Below are positions 25,783-33,281 of a stretch of 64,000 nt of DNA, piece after piece. The DNA is from CALOFP01 sp942492635. GTDB taxonomy: Bacteria > UBP6 > UBA1177 > CALOFP01. Numbering within the stretch: the stretch's first letter is position 1; the number at the start of each line of letters is the position of its first letter. The notes under the pieces are model-generated. The model saw nothing but the letters and a program-made list of their open reading frames with translations, did not search any database and was not told where the DNA came from. Location: assembly GCA_942492635.1 (NCBI GenBank), contig CALOFP010000001.1:868001-932000 (forward strand). The letters are read 5' to 3'. Made by a program: the position numbers and the translations under genes.

Positions 25783-26676
25783 TTATCTGTCCGTTATCTC
25801 TTTTATCCTGGAAAGAGTGCCTATTCCTGCTTCTTCGGAAAGACGAAATGCGTAAAAACCATCCCCATCCCTGAAAAAGAGAATCTCTTCCCCAGACAAG
25901 ACAGTTCGAGGAAGTGCCCCATCCCGCTGGAAGAATAGGTTACCTCCATTGAAGACAAGAAGGAGACTACCCGGAAAGTAGGAGGCGTTCACCTCCCCTC
26001 CGGAAAGAGGAAAGTAACTGTCTGAAGAGTGAAGTAGTGCGGTTTCGTGGTCAAATCGGTAGACGTTTAGTTTCCTGAAATCCTTTATCTGTTCTGCCGT
26101 AGAGATGAATATCTCATCTTCGATTTCGGAAAGAGATACGGGCACCTCTTCGTACCTTCCTTTTTCGTCAAGATTTACCCTGCCGAGCAGAAAGGATGTG
26201 AATTCCTCATCGCCATCTCCGGATCGAAGAAGAAGAGTGTATATTTTTCCGGACTCTCTTGATACGGCATCGGCAAGAAGATAAACCTCCTTCGAAGTTA
26301 GAGCGGCTGCACGAACATGTCTGACCTCTTCTCCCAGCTTCCATTCCTTTCGCTTTTTTCCCGAACGGTACAATGTGATTCGGGTCCCCTCAAACATGGA
26401 TTCCTTGGTGAGGACAACCCTTCCCTCCTCTCTGCAGGCGAGGGGCACCGCCCCCGGATAGATGAAGGGTAGAGAAACCTTCCCGTTCCTTTTGATCACA
26501 AACCATCTGCCCGCCGGGCCCACCGCCACCCTTGCAAACCTTGGAGCGTGAAGTGTAACTTCACAACTTCCCCTGCAGAATTGAACTTCATGTGGGGAAT
26601 TATCATCACATCCGAAAACAAGAACAGTCGCTGCAGACACAAGCAAACGAACCATCAGGATAATCAGCTTTTTCAT
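25783..26676 (-). CDS. Lipoprotein of unknown function
   Basis: A 297-aa exported protein. The signal peptide ends in FGC (Cys near residue 23), predicting a lipid anchor. Two further cysteines (CRGSC) follow closely and may pair. The rest is beta-rich with repeated short strands (YLLADAVSRESGKIYTLLLRS, SLLLVFNGGNLFFQRDG), like a small propeller, but no family is recognised. I start it at ATG 26676 (MKKLIIL); GTG 26682 is an alternative. It follows the coiled-coil protein gene by 47 bp and is probably co-transcribed. Confidence 0.65.
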   Translation of the reverse strand: MKKLIILMVRLLVSAATVLVFGCDDNSPHEVQFCRGSCEVTLHAPRFARVAVGPAGRWFVIKRNGKVSLPFIYPGAVPLACREEGRVVLTKESMFEGTRITLYRSGKKRKEWKLGEEVRHVRAAALTSKEVYLLADAVSRESGKIYTLLLRSGDGDEEFTSFLLGRVNLDEKGRYEEVPVSLSEIEDEIFISTAEQIKDFRKLNVYRFDHETALLHSSDSYFPLSGGEVNASYFPGSLLLVFNGGNLFFQRDGALPRTVLSGEEILFFRDGDGFYAFRLSEEAGIGTLSRIKEITDR

Positions 26677-26723
26677 TGACACTCTTTTGAAATTTGAAAA
26701 CTATCGAATAGCGTGAAACTGGA

Positions 26724-28001
26724 TCAGTTGTCCATCTCCTCGAGGGCCTTCTCGGCAAGTTTGTAGTACTTGTTCTCTGCTGTAACAAGCTTCTTGACGC
26801 TTCTTAGAAGATTCTTAGCCTTGGTCGGATTGAAATTTCTTACAACCTTGGATTTGTCGTACAGCTTCTTTACGAGTTTCTCTCGGCTTTCCAGCCACTC
26901 ATTACACTCTTTCTTGTTCTCGTCCTTTTCGACACACTTCTCATAGCTTTCCTTGGCCTCCAGATAGCGCTCCTCTTTTTCCATTTCAAGCCCTCTGGCG
27001 TAGTAACCTATTGCGTAAACCTTGTCTATCTTCTGTGAGAACTCGGTACCATCTTCGACGATCTCCTGATCAAGTGCCTTTGCAGCCTCAAGGTTATCAA
27101 GGATCATATGGGAATTTAGAAGCTTTACACCCTTGATGATCTTGCTTCTGATCTTATTGAAGTTAAGAAGCTGTGTCTTGAGTGCAAGAACCTTGGCATC
27201 CTCTTCACACTCACACTTAAGTTTCCCAAGTTTCACGATGGACTTTACAGCCTTTGTATAATCTCCCCCACTGCACATTTCTATGACGAGCTCCCTTCCC
27301 TTTTTAAGAGTGCGTCCGTTTTTCTTGAGTTTCTCCTTCCTGCTCTTGGCAGATCTACGACGTTCTCTCTCTCTATGTCTTTTCTCTCCTTCCAGTTTTT
27401 CTCGTTCCTTCTCAAGACGTCTTCTCTCAAGTTCCTCTTCCCGGCGCTTCTTCTCAGCCAGAGCCCTTTTTCTTCTGCGTTCGGCCTCTCTTTTCTTCTC
27501 AAGCGATCTGCGTCTCTCAAGTCTCTTCTCCCGAGCGCTTGATCCTTTTATCTTTCCGGAAATATCGGAAAGGGATCCCTTGACAACCCTCTTCCAGAGG
27601 GATGCTGCGGTAATTTCATCCATATCATCAAAAACAACTTTTTTCTTGTCGACGACCTCTTCGTCCTCCACGCTTACGATGAAGCTTTTGACCTCTATCT
27701 CGACATCTTCGTTCTCTTCTATCGAGTAGACGGCAACGTAATCCACCTTGCCCGAGAGTTTTTCACTCCAGCAGGCCTCATCGAAACTGCATCTTTTCAG
27801 TTTCTTGCGTACAGATCCCTTTATCTTTCGCATCTTTATATGATTAAACTTGGCGTCGTAGATTTTCTCCAGGGCCTTTACAAACGTTTTCGCATCCTCG
27901 TCGTCAATACCCTTCACGTATGGATCCGATAGAAGGATCTTTCCTCCGAAGGCCGTAGACACAAGGAGCAAAAGGGAAATTAATATCAGCAACTTTTTCA
28001 C
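26724..28001 (-). CDS. Secreted coiled-coil/TPR-like protein of unknown function
   Basis: A 425-aa protein with a signal peptide (MKKLLILISLLLLVSTAFG). A small N-terminal domain (20-150) has two Cys (CSFDEAC). Then comes an extreme Lys/Arg/Glu coiled coil (about 160-235; runs such as RRRSLEKKREAERRRKR). The C-terminal part is a TPR-like helical domain (240-425; YYARGLEMEKEERYLEAKES). I do not recognise the family; envelope scaffolding is a guess. The start is GTG 28001, preceded by GGAGG at 5 bases. It lies 107 bp downstream of the pseudokinase gene. Confidence 0.7.
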   Translation of the reverse strand: MKKLLILISLLLLVSTAFGGKILLSDPYVKGIDDEDAKTFVKALEKIYDAKFNHIKMRKIKGSVRKKLKRCSFDEACWSEKLSGKVDYVAVYSIEENEDVEIEVKSFIVSVEDEEVVDKKKVVFDDMDEITAASLWKRVVKGSLSDISGKIKGSSAREKRLERRRSLEKKREAERRRKRALAEKKRREEELERRRLEKEREKLEGEKRHRERERRRSAKSRKEKLKKNGRTLKKGRELVIEMCSGGDYTKAVKSIVKLGKLKCECEEDAKVLALKTQLLNFNKIRSKIIKGVKLLNSHMILDNLEAAKALDQEIVEDGTEFSQKIDKVYAIGYYARGLEMEKEERYLEAKESYEKCVEKDENKKECNEWLESREKLVKKLYDKSKVVRNFNPTKAKNLLRSVKKLVTAENKYYKLAEKALEEMDN

Positions 28002-28108
28002 GGTCTCCTCCTAATTTTCGTTAAAAAACACGCCAGACAATATTTAATATAATTTTAAGAGATTTTCAAGTTTTTGTTTTTTTCTATTGAAAGCTTTATC
28101 AAAAGATA

Positions 28109-29278
28109 TCACTGAAATGACAGGTAGTAGAGGGTGAGTTCGGATCCGCCGCTCTTCATGACGCCCCTGACGCTGTAGACCTTTCCCATGGAGTGAAAGG
28201 TGTAGGTTTTGATCCAACTCTCGTCGAAAACGGGGTCAAAATAACCTCGTTCGTAGACCTTCCCATCAACACTGAAACTCTCAAGAAGGGTAAGAACCCC
28301 GCCATGAACACGCACGCTTACCTTCACGGGCCGGGAAAGATTATTGTCTCCGTAAAATTCATTTCCAGGAAGAGCTACCTCCTTACCAATACCTTCGACA
28401 AGTTTCTCCAGAATGGGTTTGTCCCCCAGCGTCTTCTTATCCAAAATACGTTCCCTTTTTACATGAATCGAAACAACCAGAACAAAAACGATGACAAGCA
28501 AGGGCAGTATGGTTCCAGCAATATTCCTTCCTCTTCCCCTCCTATAGAGCTTCAGTCTCCTGACGGCCGCTTCTGTTGAAGGTCTCACAGAGCAGTCCGG
28601 GGCTGTCATTCTCTCCACCAGAATTTTCAGTTTGTAGTCGAAATTTTCAGGAAAACGTACGATCGGCATACCGGGAACAACCTCGTGGATGTCACCTCCG
28701 AGAAGTACGAAAAGCACCACTCCCAGCGAGTATGTATCGGAACTCTCAACGACAACACCATCGTGGAGAGTTTCGGGAGCAAGAAAGGGCGACTCCTGAT
28801 CATGTTCGTCCAGAATCAGATTCCCGTTTTTATGGGAAAGAATCGAACCTAATCCAAAATCTCGAATGGTAACCCCCTCAGCCCCAACAATTATATTTTT
28901 CGGGCTGAACTCCCCCAACAGGTACCCTCTTCTATGAAGTCTACGAATGAAAACTCCTGCACGAATAACGATATCCAAAATTTCATCCGTCGAATGAGTT
29001 ACGCCGTGTACAATTTCGTCTGCTCGAGTTCCCCTGGAGAATCGGATTACAGAGCGTACGATGTTTCCCTCTCCGGTCTCCCACCAGAGTGGAGAGTCGA
29101 CGCCATCCAGAGGGGCTGAGACGACAAATTCAGAGAGATCAACGGCGTTTTTCAAATGGAAAACCTTTATCAGAACCGGAGATCGACTCTCCATATCCAC
29201 CCCATAGAAGAGTTCTCCCGTTGCGTCATGACTCCCGCCACCATCAATTCTGACCCTCTCCCTATACCTGTCAACCAT
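28109..29278 (-). CDS. Membrane-anchored Ser/Thr kinase-like protein, probable pseudokinase
   Basis: Residues 5-245 have the Hanks-type kinase fold: the ATP Lys in VLIKVF (K38), the DFG motif (140-142), APE (167-169) and SSDTYSLGVVLFVLLGG. The glycine-rich loop is degenerate. The catalytic loop, normally HRDxKPxN, reads LGEFSPKN (121-128): the catalytic Asp is Glu and the Lys is Ser. I therefore predict weak or no phosphotransfer. One transmembrane helix (about 252-270) leads to a C-terminal extracytoplasmic domain of about 120 residues. Start at ATG 29278 behind GAGG. It overlaps the small gene upstream by eight bases, in a unit with mgtE. Confidence 0.8.
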   Translation of the reverse strand: MVDRYRERVRIDGGGSHDATGELFYGVDMESRSPVLIKVFHLKNAVDLSEFVVSAPLDGVDSPLWWETGEGNIVRSVIRFSRGTRADEIVHGVTHSTDEILDIVIRAGVFIRRLHRRGYLLGEFSPKNIIVGAEGVTIRDFGLGSILSHKNGNLILDEHDQESPFLAPETLHDGVVVESSDTYSLGVVLFVLLGGDIHEVVPGMPIVRFPENFDYKLKILVERMTAPDCSVRPSTEAAVRRLKLYRRGRGRNIAGTILPLLVIVFVLVVSIHVKRERILDKKTLGDKPILEKLVEGIGKEVALPGNEFYGDNNLSRPVKVSVRVHGGVLTLLESFSVDGKVYERGYFDPVFDESWIKTYTFHSMGKVYSVRGVMKSGGSELTLYYLSFQ

Positions 29279-29480
29279 GAAACCCTCGTGAATATTTTAC
29301 GAAAACAACCGTTTCTTTGCGCTCCGCACAGTATATCTTCCGGTCCGGAGGAAAAAATTCATCCATGAAAATATATACTGCAACTTTTCGGAACCTTAGA
29401 GCTCGATAGGCTACAAGAAGGTTCCCGGAAACAGGCCCAAGCCTCACAACAAAACCAGGAAACGGGATAAAACCGCTCAT
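29271..29480 (-). CDS. Small protein of 69 aa coupled to mgtE and the pseudokinase
   Basis: This ORF fills exactly the space between mgtE and the kinase-like gene. Its ATG overlaps the mgtE stop as ATGA, and its stop overlaps the kinase start by eight bases. Such packing argues strongly that it is translated, although its own SD is weak. The protein is basic and hydrophobic (LLVAYRALRFRKVAVYIFMDEFF), with no signal peptide or recognised domain. Function unknown. Confidence 0.6.
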   Translation of the reverse strand: MSGFIPFPGFVVRLGPVSGNLLVAYRALRFRKVAVYIFMDEFFPPDRKIYCAERKETVVFVKYSRGFHG

Positions 29481-30847
29481 ATAGCCAGAACGGCCTTCGC
29501 TATCTGAAAGTAGATAAGAAGGCCGGTTATATCAACTATCGTGGTGATCGCGGGCATTGCGACAACGGCCGGATCCAGCTTCGCCTTTATAGCGGCGAGG
29601 GGAAGGAAAGCTCCTATGAGAGTGGAGGTGATCACCTGGGCGCCAAGGGCGAGTGCTATTGCCAGGGCCGTCTTGAAATGCAGCACGTCGGCCCCTTCGT
29701 TACCGACAAGGTAGACCCTCAGAAAAATAAAGGAAAACAGGATGAGAGCAATAATCAGAGCTACCATAAACTCCTTGCGGAGCACCTTAAGAAAATCCTT
29801 CTCATCAACCTCCTTCAGAGTCAGAGAACGAAGTACAACAGAGGCGGATTGGGCACCGGTGTTTCCTCCGGTCCCCATTAGAAGGGGAAAGAAAAAAGCA
29901 AGAACAACCACTCTGTTCAACACATCCTCAAAGTGTCCTACAACAAATGCAGAAAGGTTTCCAACAAGAAAGAGTCCAATCACCCAGGGCACCCTCTTTC
30001 GAAAATGGGTAAAGACAGGAACATCCAGATAGTCTCTGGATTCCACATCTCCAGTGATTGCCATCATTCGTTCCACATCCTCGGTCTGCTCCTCCACAAG
30101 GATATCCATAACGTCATCATGGGTTACTATTCCTACTAGTCTGCCGGAGTTATCCACTATGGGAAGGGCTATGATGTCGTACTCCTCAATCTTGCCGGCA
30201 ATATCCTCCTGATCATCAGTCACATTTCCCGAGATGATATCCTCGTGCATTATCTCTCCGATCTTCATTTCTGGCTCTGAAAGAACCAGATCCTTAAGAG
30301 AAACAAGACCTTTCAGACTCAGGGCACTATCAACAACGTAGATGTAGTAGATGGTTTCCTTTGAGGGCCCCTCCTTCCGCAGTTTCAGCAGAAGTGTCTC
30401 GACACTCTGTTCAACGTAGCAGTAGGCAAAGTCGGTGCTCATTACCGCACCGGCGGTTCCCTCTTCATAGGAGACGAGACGCTCGACATCCCTCCTGTCC
30501 TCCTTCGGGAGAAGAGCCATAAAGCGATGATAACTTTTGTCATCAAGCCTTTTGAACAGGTCTGCCCTGTCGTCTGAGGAGAGATCATCGAGAAGGGATT
30601 TAATCCACACCTCCCTACCCTCTCGGAGGAGCTCCAGCTGCCTTTCCCACTCGAAATAGCTGAATATACCGGCTCTGAGGTTGGCTTCTAGCAGCGAAAG
30701 AATGTACCAAATGTCCGAAACGCTGAGATCCTCAATGAACAGGGCTGCCTGTTTGGGGTGGTAGTCGGAGAAAAACTCACGAAGTGTGTCGTCGTCGGCT
30801 TCCCTGACAAGTCTTTCAAGTTCCGGGGCTAATATGATATGGGCCAT
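29477..30847 (-). CDS. mgtE: Magnesium transporter MgtE
   Basis: MgtE is a Mg2+ channel gated by cytoplasmic magnesium. The 456-aa chain has the three expected parts. First is an N-terminal helical domain (residues 1-130; SDYHPKQAALFIEDLS, LPKEDRRDVERLVSY). Then comes a pair of CBS domains (about 130-255; AGAVMSTDFAYC, VGIVTHDDVMDIL). Last are five C-terminal helices with the pore motif PLLMGTGGNTGAQSA. Its stop codon overlaps the start of a 69-aa gene. A TTGACA-17-TATAAG promoter lies upstream. Confidence 0.95.
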   Translation of the reverse strand: MAHIILAPELERLVREADDDTLREFFSDYHPKQAALFIEDLSVSDIWYILSLLEANLRAGIFSYFEWERQLELLREGREVWIKSLLDDLSSDDRADLFKRLDDKSYHRFMALLPKEDRRDVERLVSYEEGTAGAVMSTDFAYCYVEQSVETLLLKLRKEGPSKETIYYIYVVDSALSLKGLVSLKDLVLSEPEMKIGEIMHEDIISGNVTDDQEDIAGKIEEYDIIALPIVDNSGRLVGIVTHDDVMDILVEEQTEDVERMMAITGDVESRDYLDVPVFTHFRKRVPWVIGLFLVGNLSAFVVGHFEDVLNRVVVLAFFFPLLMGTGGNTGAQSASVVLRSLTLKEVDEKDFLKVLRKEFMVALIIALILFSFIFLRVYLVGNEGADVLHFKTALAIALALGAQVITSTLIGAFLPLAAIKAKLDPAVVAMPAITTIVDITGLLIYFQIAKAVLAI

Positions 30848-30872
30848 GAATTTCTCCCTGAAGATCCCAGTT

Positions 30873-30901
30873 CTTATAAGCCATTAACCCCAAGTTGTCA
30901 A
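30873..30901 (-). promoter_or_regulatory. Promoter of mgtE operon
   Basis: On the minus strand TTGACA (30901-30896), a 17-bp spacer and TATAAG (30878-30873), an 11/12 match to consensus. It lies back to back with the promoter of the YfgM-like gene. Confidence 0.75.
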
Positions 30902-30934
30902 ATTTTAAAAAAGGATACTTTAGAATCTAATTTA

Positions 30935-30963
30935 TTGACTTTCTTCATGAGTTTAATTATAAA
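30935..30963 (+). promoter_or_regulatory. Promoter of the YfgM/BamB-like unit
   Basis: TTGACT at 30935-30940, a 17-bp spacer and TATAAA at 30958-30963. The start point near 30970 lies downstream of the ATG-like start of the longer frame at 30967, favouring ATG 31015. Confidence 0.7.
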
Positions 30964-31014
30964 TACGTGGATTGTTTTTTTCTGTTTGAATATACATGTG
31001 ACAAGGAGGAAGAT

Positions 31015-31773
31015 ATGGCCTATTCAAAGCTTAGAGGAGCTCGAAAAATCAAACCAAAAAAACAGGAAACTCAGGAAGATACAACCAGCACTCAGGAACC
31101 TTCTGAAGACGCGTTTCAGATTGGAGGCAAAAAGCTTCTTGATGAAATTGTGGAACACCCATACTTCATCATCGGTTCAATAGTTGGTGTCATCGTTATC
31201 GTTAGCGTCATTCTCTTTGCATCCAGAAGCATGCAGGAGGCAAAGGGCGACTCATCGATTCTCTTCTCAAACGCCATGAAGACATGGTACGAGACTACTG
31301 GGGAAAACGGTACATTCAAGGACGAGCGTGAAAAGTTCCTGAAGGCAAAGGAGGATTTCGAGAAGGCGGAATCTGACCTCAAGGGTTCCACGATGGGTGA
31401 TGTTTCATCCTTTTTCATAGCAAAGGCTCACTACCGTCTCAAGGAGTACGGAAAGGCTGCCGACATTTTCAGATCTGTTCAGAAGTCATCCAACATCGCC
31501 GGAGAGATGAAATTCGGCGCATATGAGGGCGAAGCCTTCTGCTTCTTCGACAGAAACGACTACGAAAAGGCAATTTCCGTCTGGAACCGTTATCTTAAAG
31601 AGGTTTCCGGAGATGTATACAAAGACTACGCACTCTACTACATAGGACTCAGCTACGAGAAGGAAGGAAAGAAAGAGAGAGCTGTCGAATATTTCCAGAA
31701 ACTCACGAAGGAGTATCCGAAAAGCCTACTTACCTTTCAGGTAAAACAGAAGCTTCCACAAAAAAAATCTTAA
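31015..31773 (+). CDS. YfgM-like membrane-anchored TPR protein
   Basis: A 252-aa protein with a cytoplasmic N-terminus, one transmembrane helix (about residues 53-75; FIIGSIVGVIVIVSVILF) and a periplasmic TPR domain (YRLKEYGKAADIFRS, YYIGLSYEKEGKKERAVEYFQKL). This is the layout of YfgM, an accessory factor of the SecYEG translocon that links it to periplasmic chaperones. The BamB-like gene directly downstream matches the yfgM-bamB order of enterobacteria. I use ATG 31015, preceded by AAGGAGGAAG, rather than the longer frame at 30967. Confidence 0.78.
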   Translation: MAYSKLRGARKIKPKKQETQEDTTSTQEPSEDAFQIGGKKLLDEIVEHPYFIIGSIVGVIVIVSVILFASRSMQEAKGDSSILFSNAMKTWYETTGENGTFKDEREKFLKAKEDFEKAESDLKGSTMGDVSSFFIAKAHYRLKEYGKAADIFRSVQKSSNIAGEMKFGAYEGEAFCFFDRNDYEKAISVWNRYLKEVSGDVYKDYALYYIGLSYEKEGKKERAVEYFQKLTKEYPKSLLTFQVKQKLPQKKS

Positions 31774-31792
31774 TACAAAGAGCTGACAAAAC

Positions 31793-32914
31793 ATGATTAG
31801 AGTTCTTATTTCCCTTTTTATTCTTCTTTCGGCCGGGACCATCTTTGCCCAAACTGCGCTTATAGAATGGGCTGTCCCCCTCAAGAAGAATAAGTCCGCT
31901 CTCTCTTACCGGGAGACGGGTGGCGTTCTCCTTTTCGGCGAAAAACTCCTTGTGACGACCCGCGACGGCCGTGTGATGGCTTTTTCCAAGACAGGAAAAA
32001 AGATCCGCTCTGTCCGACTCGGTCGTGAGATCACCCTTCCGCCTGTTGCTGTGGGTGAGAAAATCGTAGTCGCCGCAGGAAACTCCCTTTTTCTGCTGGA
32101 CAGCAAACTCTCCGTAATATGGGAGGTAAAGGGAAAGGCTCCCGTCATTTCGGAACCGGTAATGTGGAAGTCAGACCTGGTTGCCCAGTTCTCGGACAAC
32201 TCCATCTATCTTGTGGATATGGAAAAGGGAACTGTAAAGGCCAACTATGTCTCCTACATCAAAAACGAGATTTCCTATGCCAGACTCTCGTCACCGAAAG
32301 TGGTGGATGACAAACTTGCGGTCGGTTTCTCCAACGGAACCATCGTATACTTTATACACAGAATCAATCGCGCCGGAGCAGAAGAGCTCGTACCCTTCTA
32401 CAGGTTCAAAACCGCCGGTTTTTCCAGCTACATGGAAAAGCGGGAGTTCTACGACATATTCTCAATGCTTCCGATGAGCGACCACCTGCTCTTCTCTAAC
32501 GGTGAACGTGGGGGCATAGTACTCTCCGGAAAAACCATTGAGAAGAAGGGAATGGGTAACATGCGTCTGGAACTTCTTTCCAAGGGAGAGGTTGTGGGCT
32601 ACGGTGAAGGCGGAGTAGTGATAATTTCCGAGTCGGGCGACATCCTCCGAACAGCTCTTGAAACAGAACGATTCGTCTCCACCCTCTCAAGGGGAGACCG
32701 TTTTGCAATGGCAGCCGAGCAGGAAGGAAACATATACATAATGGATCGCGATCTCAAAGAGTTGCGATTCAGTTTCTCAATACCGGACGGAGTCTCCGGG
32801 TCGATTGCAGCCGACGGCGACAGGTTCTACTTCATCTCTAACAGAGGAGTTCTCTACAGCCTTCTTCTTCTTGCGAAGGATGAGACAAAGCGCAGCAAAA
32901 CAGACACCGACTAG
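31793..32914 (+). CDS. BamB-like beta-propeller protein, no lipobox
   Basis: A 373-aa exported protein. The signal peptide ends TIFAQT and has no lipobox Cys, unlike E. coli BamB. The body is made of PQQ-like propeller blades (LLVTTRDGRVMAFSKTGKKI, FLLDSKLSVIWEVKGKAPV, RFYFISNRGVLYSLLLL). BamB helps BamA insert outer-membrane barrels; the YfgM-like neighbour 19 bp upstream supports that reading. If it does work with a Bam complex, it would be soluble rather than lipid-anchored. It could also be another propeller protein. Confidence 0.65.
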   Translation: MIRVLISLFILLSAGTIFAQTALIEWAVPLKKNKSALSYRETGGVLLFGEKLLVTTRDGRVMAFSKTGKKIRSVRLGREITLPPVAVGEKIVVAAGNSLFLLDSKLSVIWEVKGKAPVISEPVMWKSDLVAQFSDNSIYLVDMEKGTVKANYVSYIKNEISYARLSSPKVVDDKLAVGFSNGTIVYFIHRINRAGAEELVPFYRFKTAGFSSYMEKREFYDIFSMLPMSDHLLFSNGERGGIVLSGKTIEKKGMGNMRLELLSKGEVVGYGEGGVVIISESGDILRTALETERFVSTLSRGDRFAMAAEQEGNIYIMDRDLKELRFSFSIPDGVSGSIAADGDRFYFISNRGVLYSLLLLAKDETKRSKTDTD

Positions 32915-33000
32915 AAGAAATACTTGATTAATGCAAAAATATAGATAAAAGTAGTATGCTTAACTTGTTAATTTGACTGATTGATATGAGGAGGTAGAGC

Positions 33001-33276
33001 ATGAACAAGTCTGACCTTATTAGCGAGATTGCCGAGAAAGCCGGTCTTTCCAAAAGAAGTTCAGAGCAGTTTGTCAACCTGATGGTTGATGCGATGATAA
33101 GCGCCATGATCCAGGAGGAGCGTATCGAGATCCGCGGATTCGGAAGCTTCGTGATAAGACACTATGGTGCTTACGAAGGACGCAATCCGAAAACCGGAGA
33201 GAAGATAAGAATCGAGAACAAGAGACTTCCCTTCTTCAAGGCCGGAAAGGATCTTGTTTCCAGGATCAACAACTGA
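33001..33276 (+). CDS. HU/IHF-family DNA-binding protein
   Basis: A 91-aa nucleoid protein that bends DNA as a dimer. The family fold is unmistakable: N-terminal helices (NKSDLISEIAEKAGLSKRSSEQFVNLMVDAM), the turn IEIRGFGSFVIR, and the beta-arm with GRNPKTGEKIRI containing the intercalating Pro. The C-terminus FFKAGKDLVSRI is typical. HU and IHF subunits cannot be told apart with certainty by eye; RGFGSF and RNPKTGE fit either. SD GAGGAGG lies before ATG 33001. The helicase gene follows after only 5 bp. Confidence 0.93.
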   Translation: MNKSDLISEIAEKAGLSKRSSEQFVNLMVDAMISAMIQEERIEIRGFGSFVIRHYGAYEGRNPKTGEKIRIENKRLPFFKAGKDLVSRINN

Positions 33277-33281
33277 TATCT

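Noticed and set aside
27283..27729. Ser/Arg/Phe-rich 148-aa ORF opposite the coiled-coil gene
   Set aside because: It is the complement of a Lys/Glu/Arg-rich coding region, which produces Phe/Ser runs by codon bias alone.
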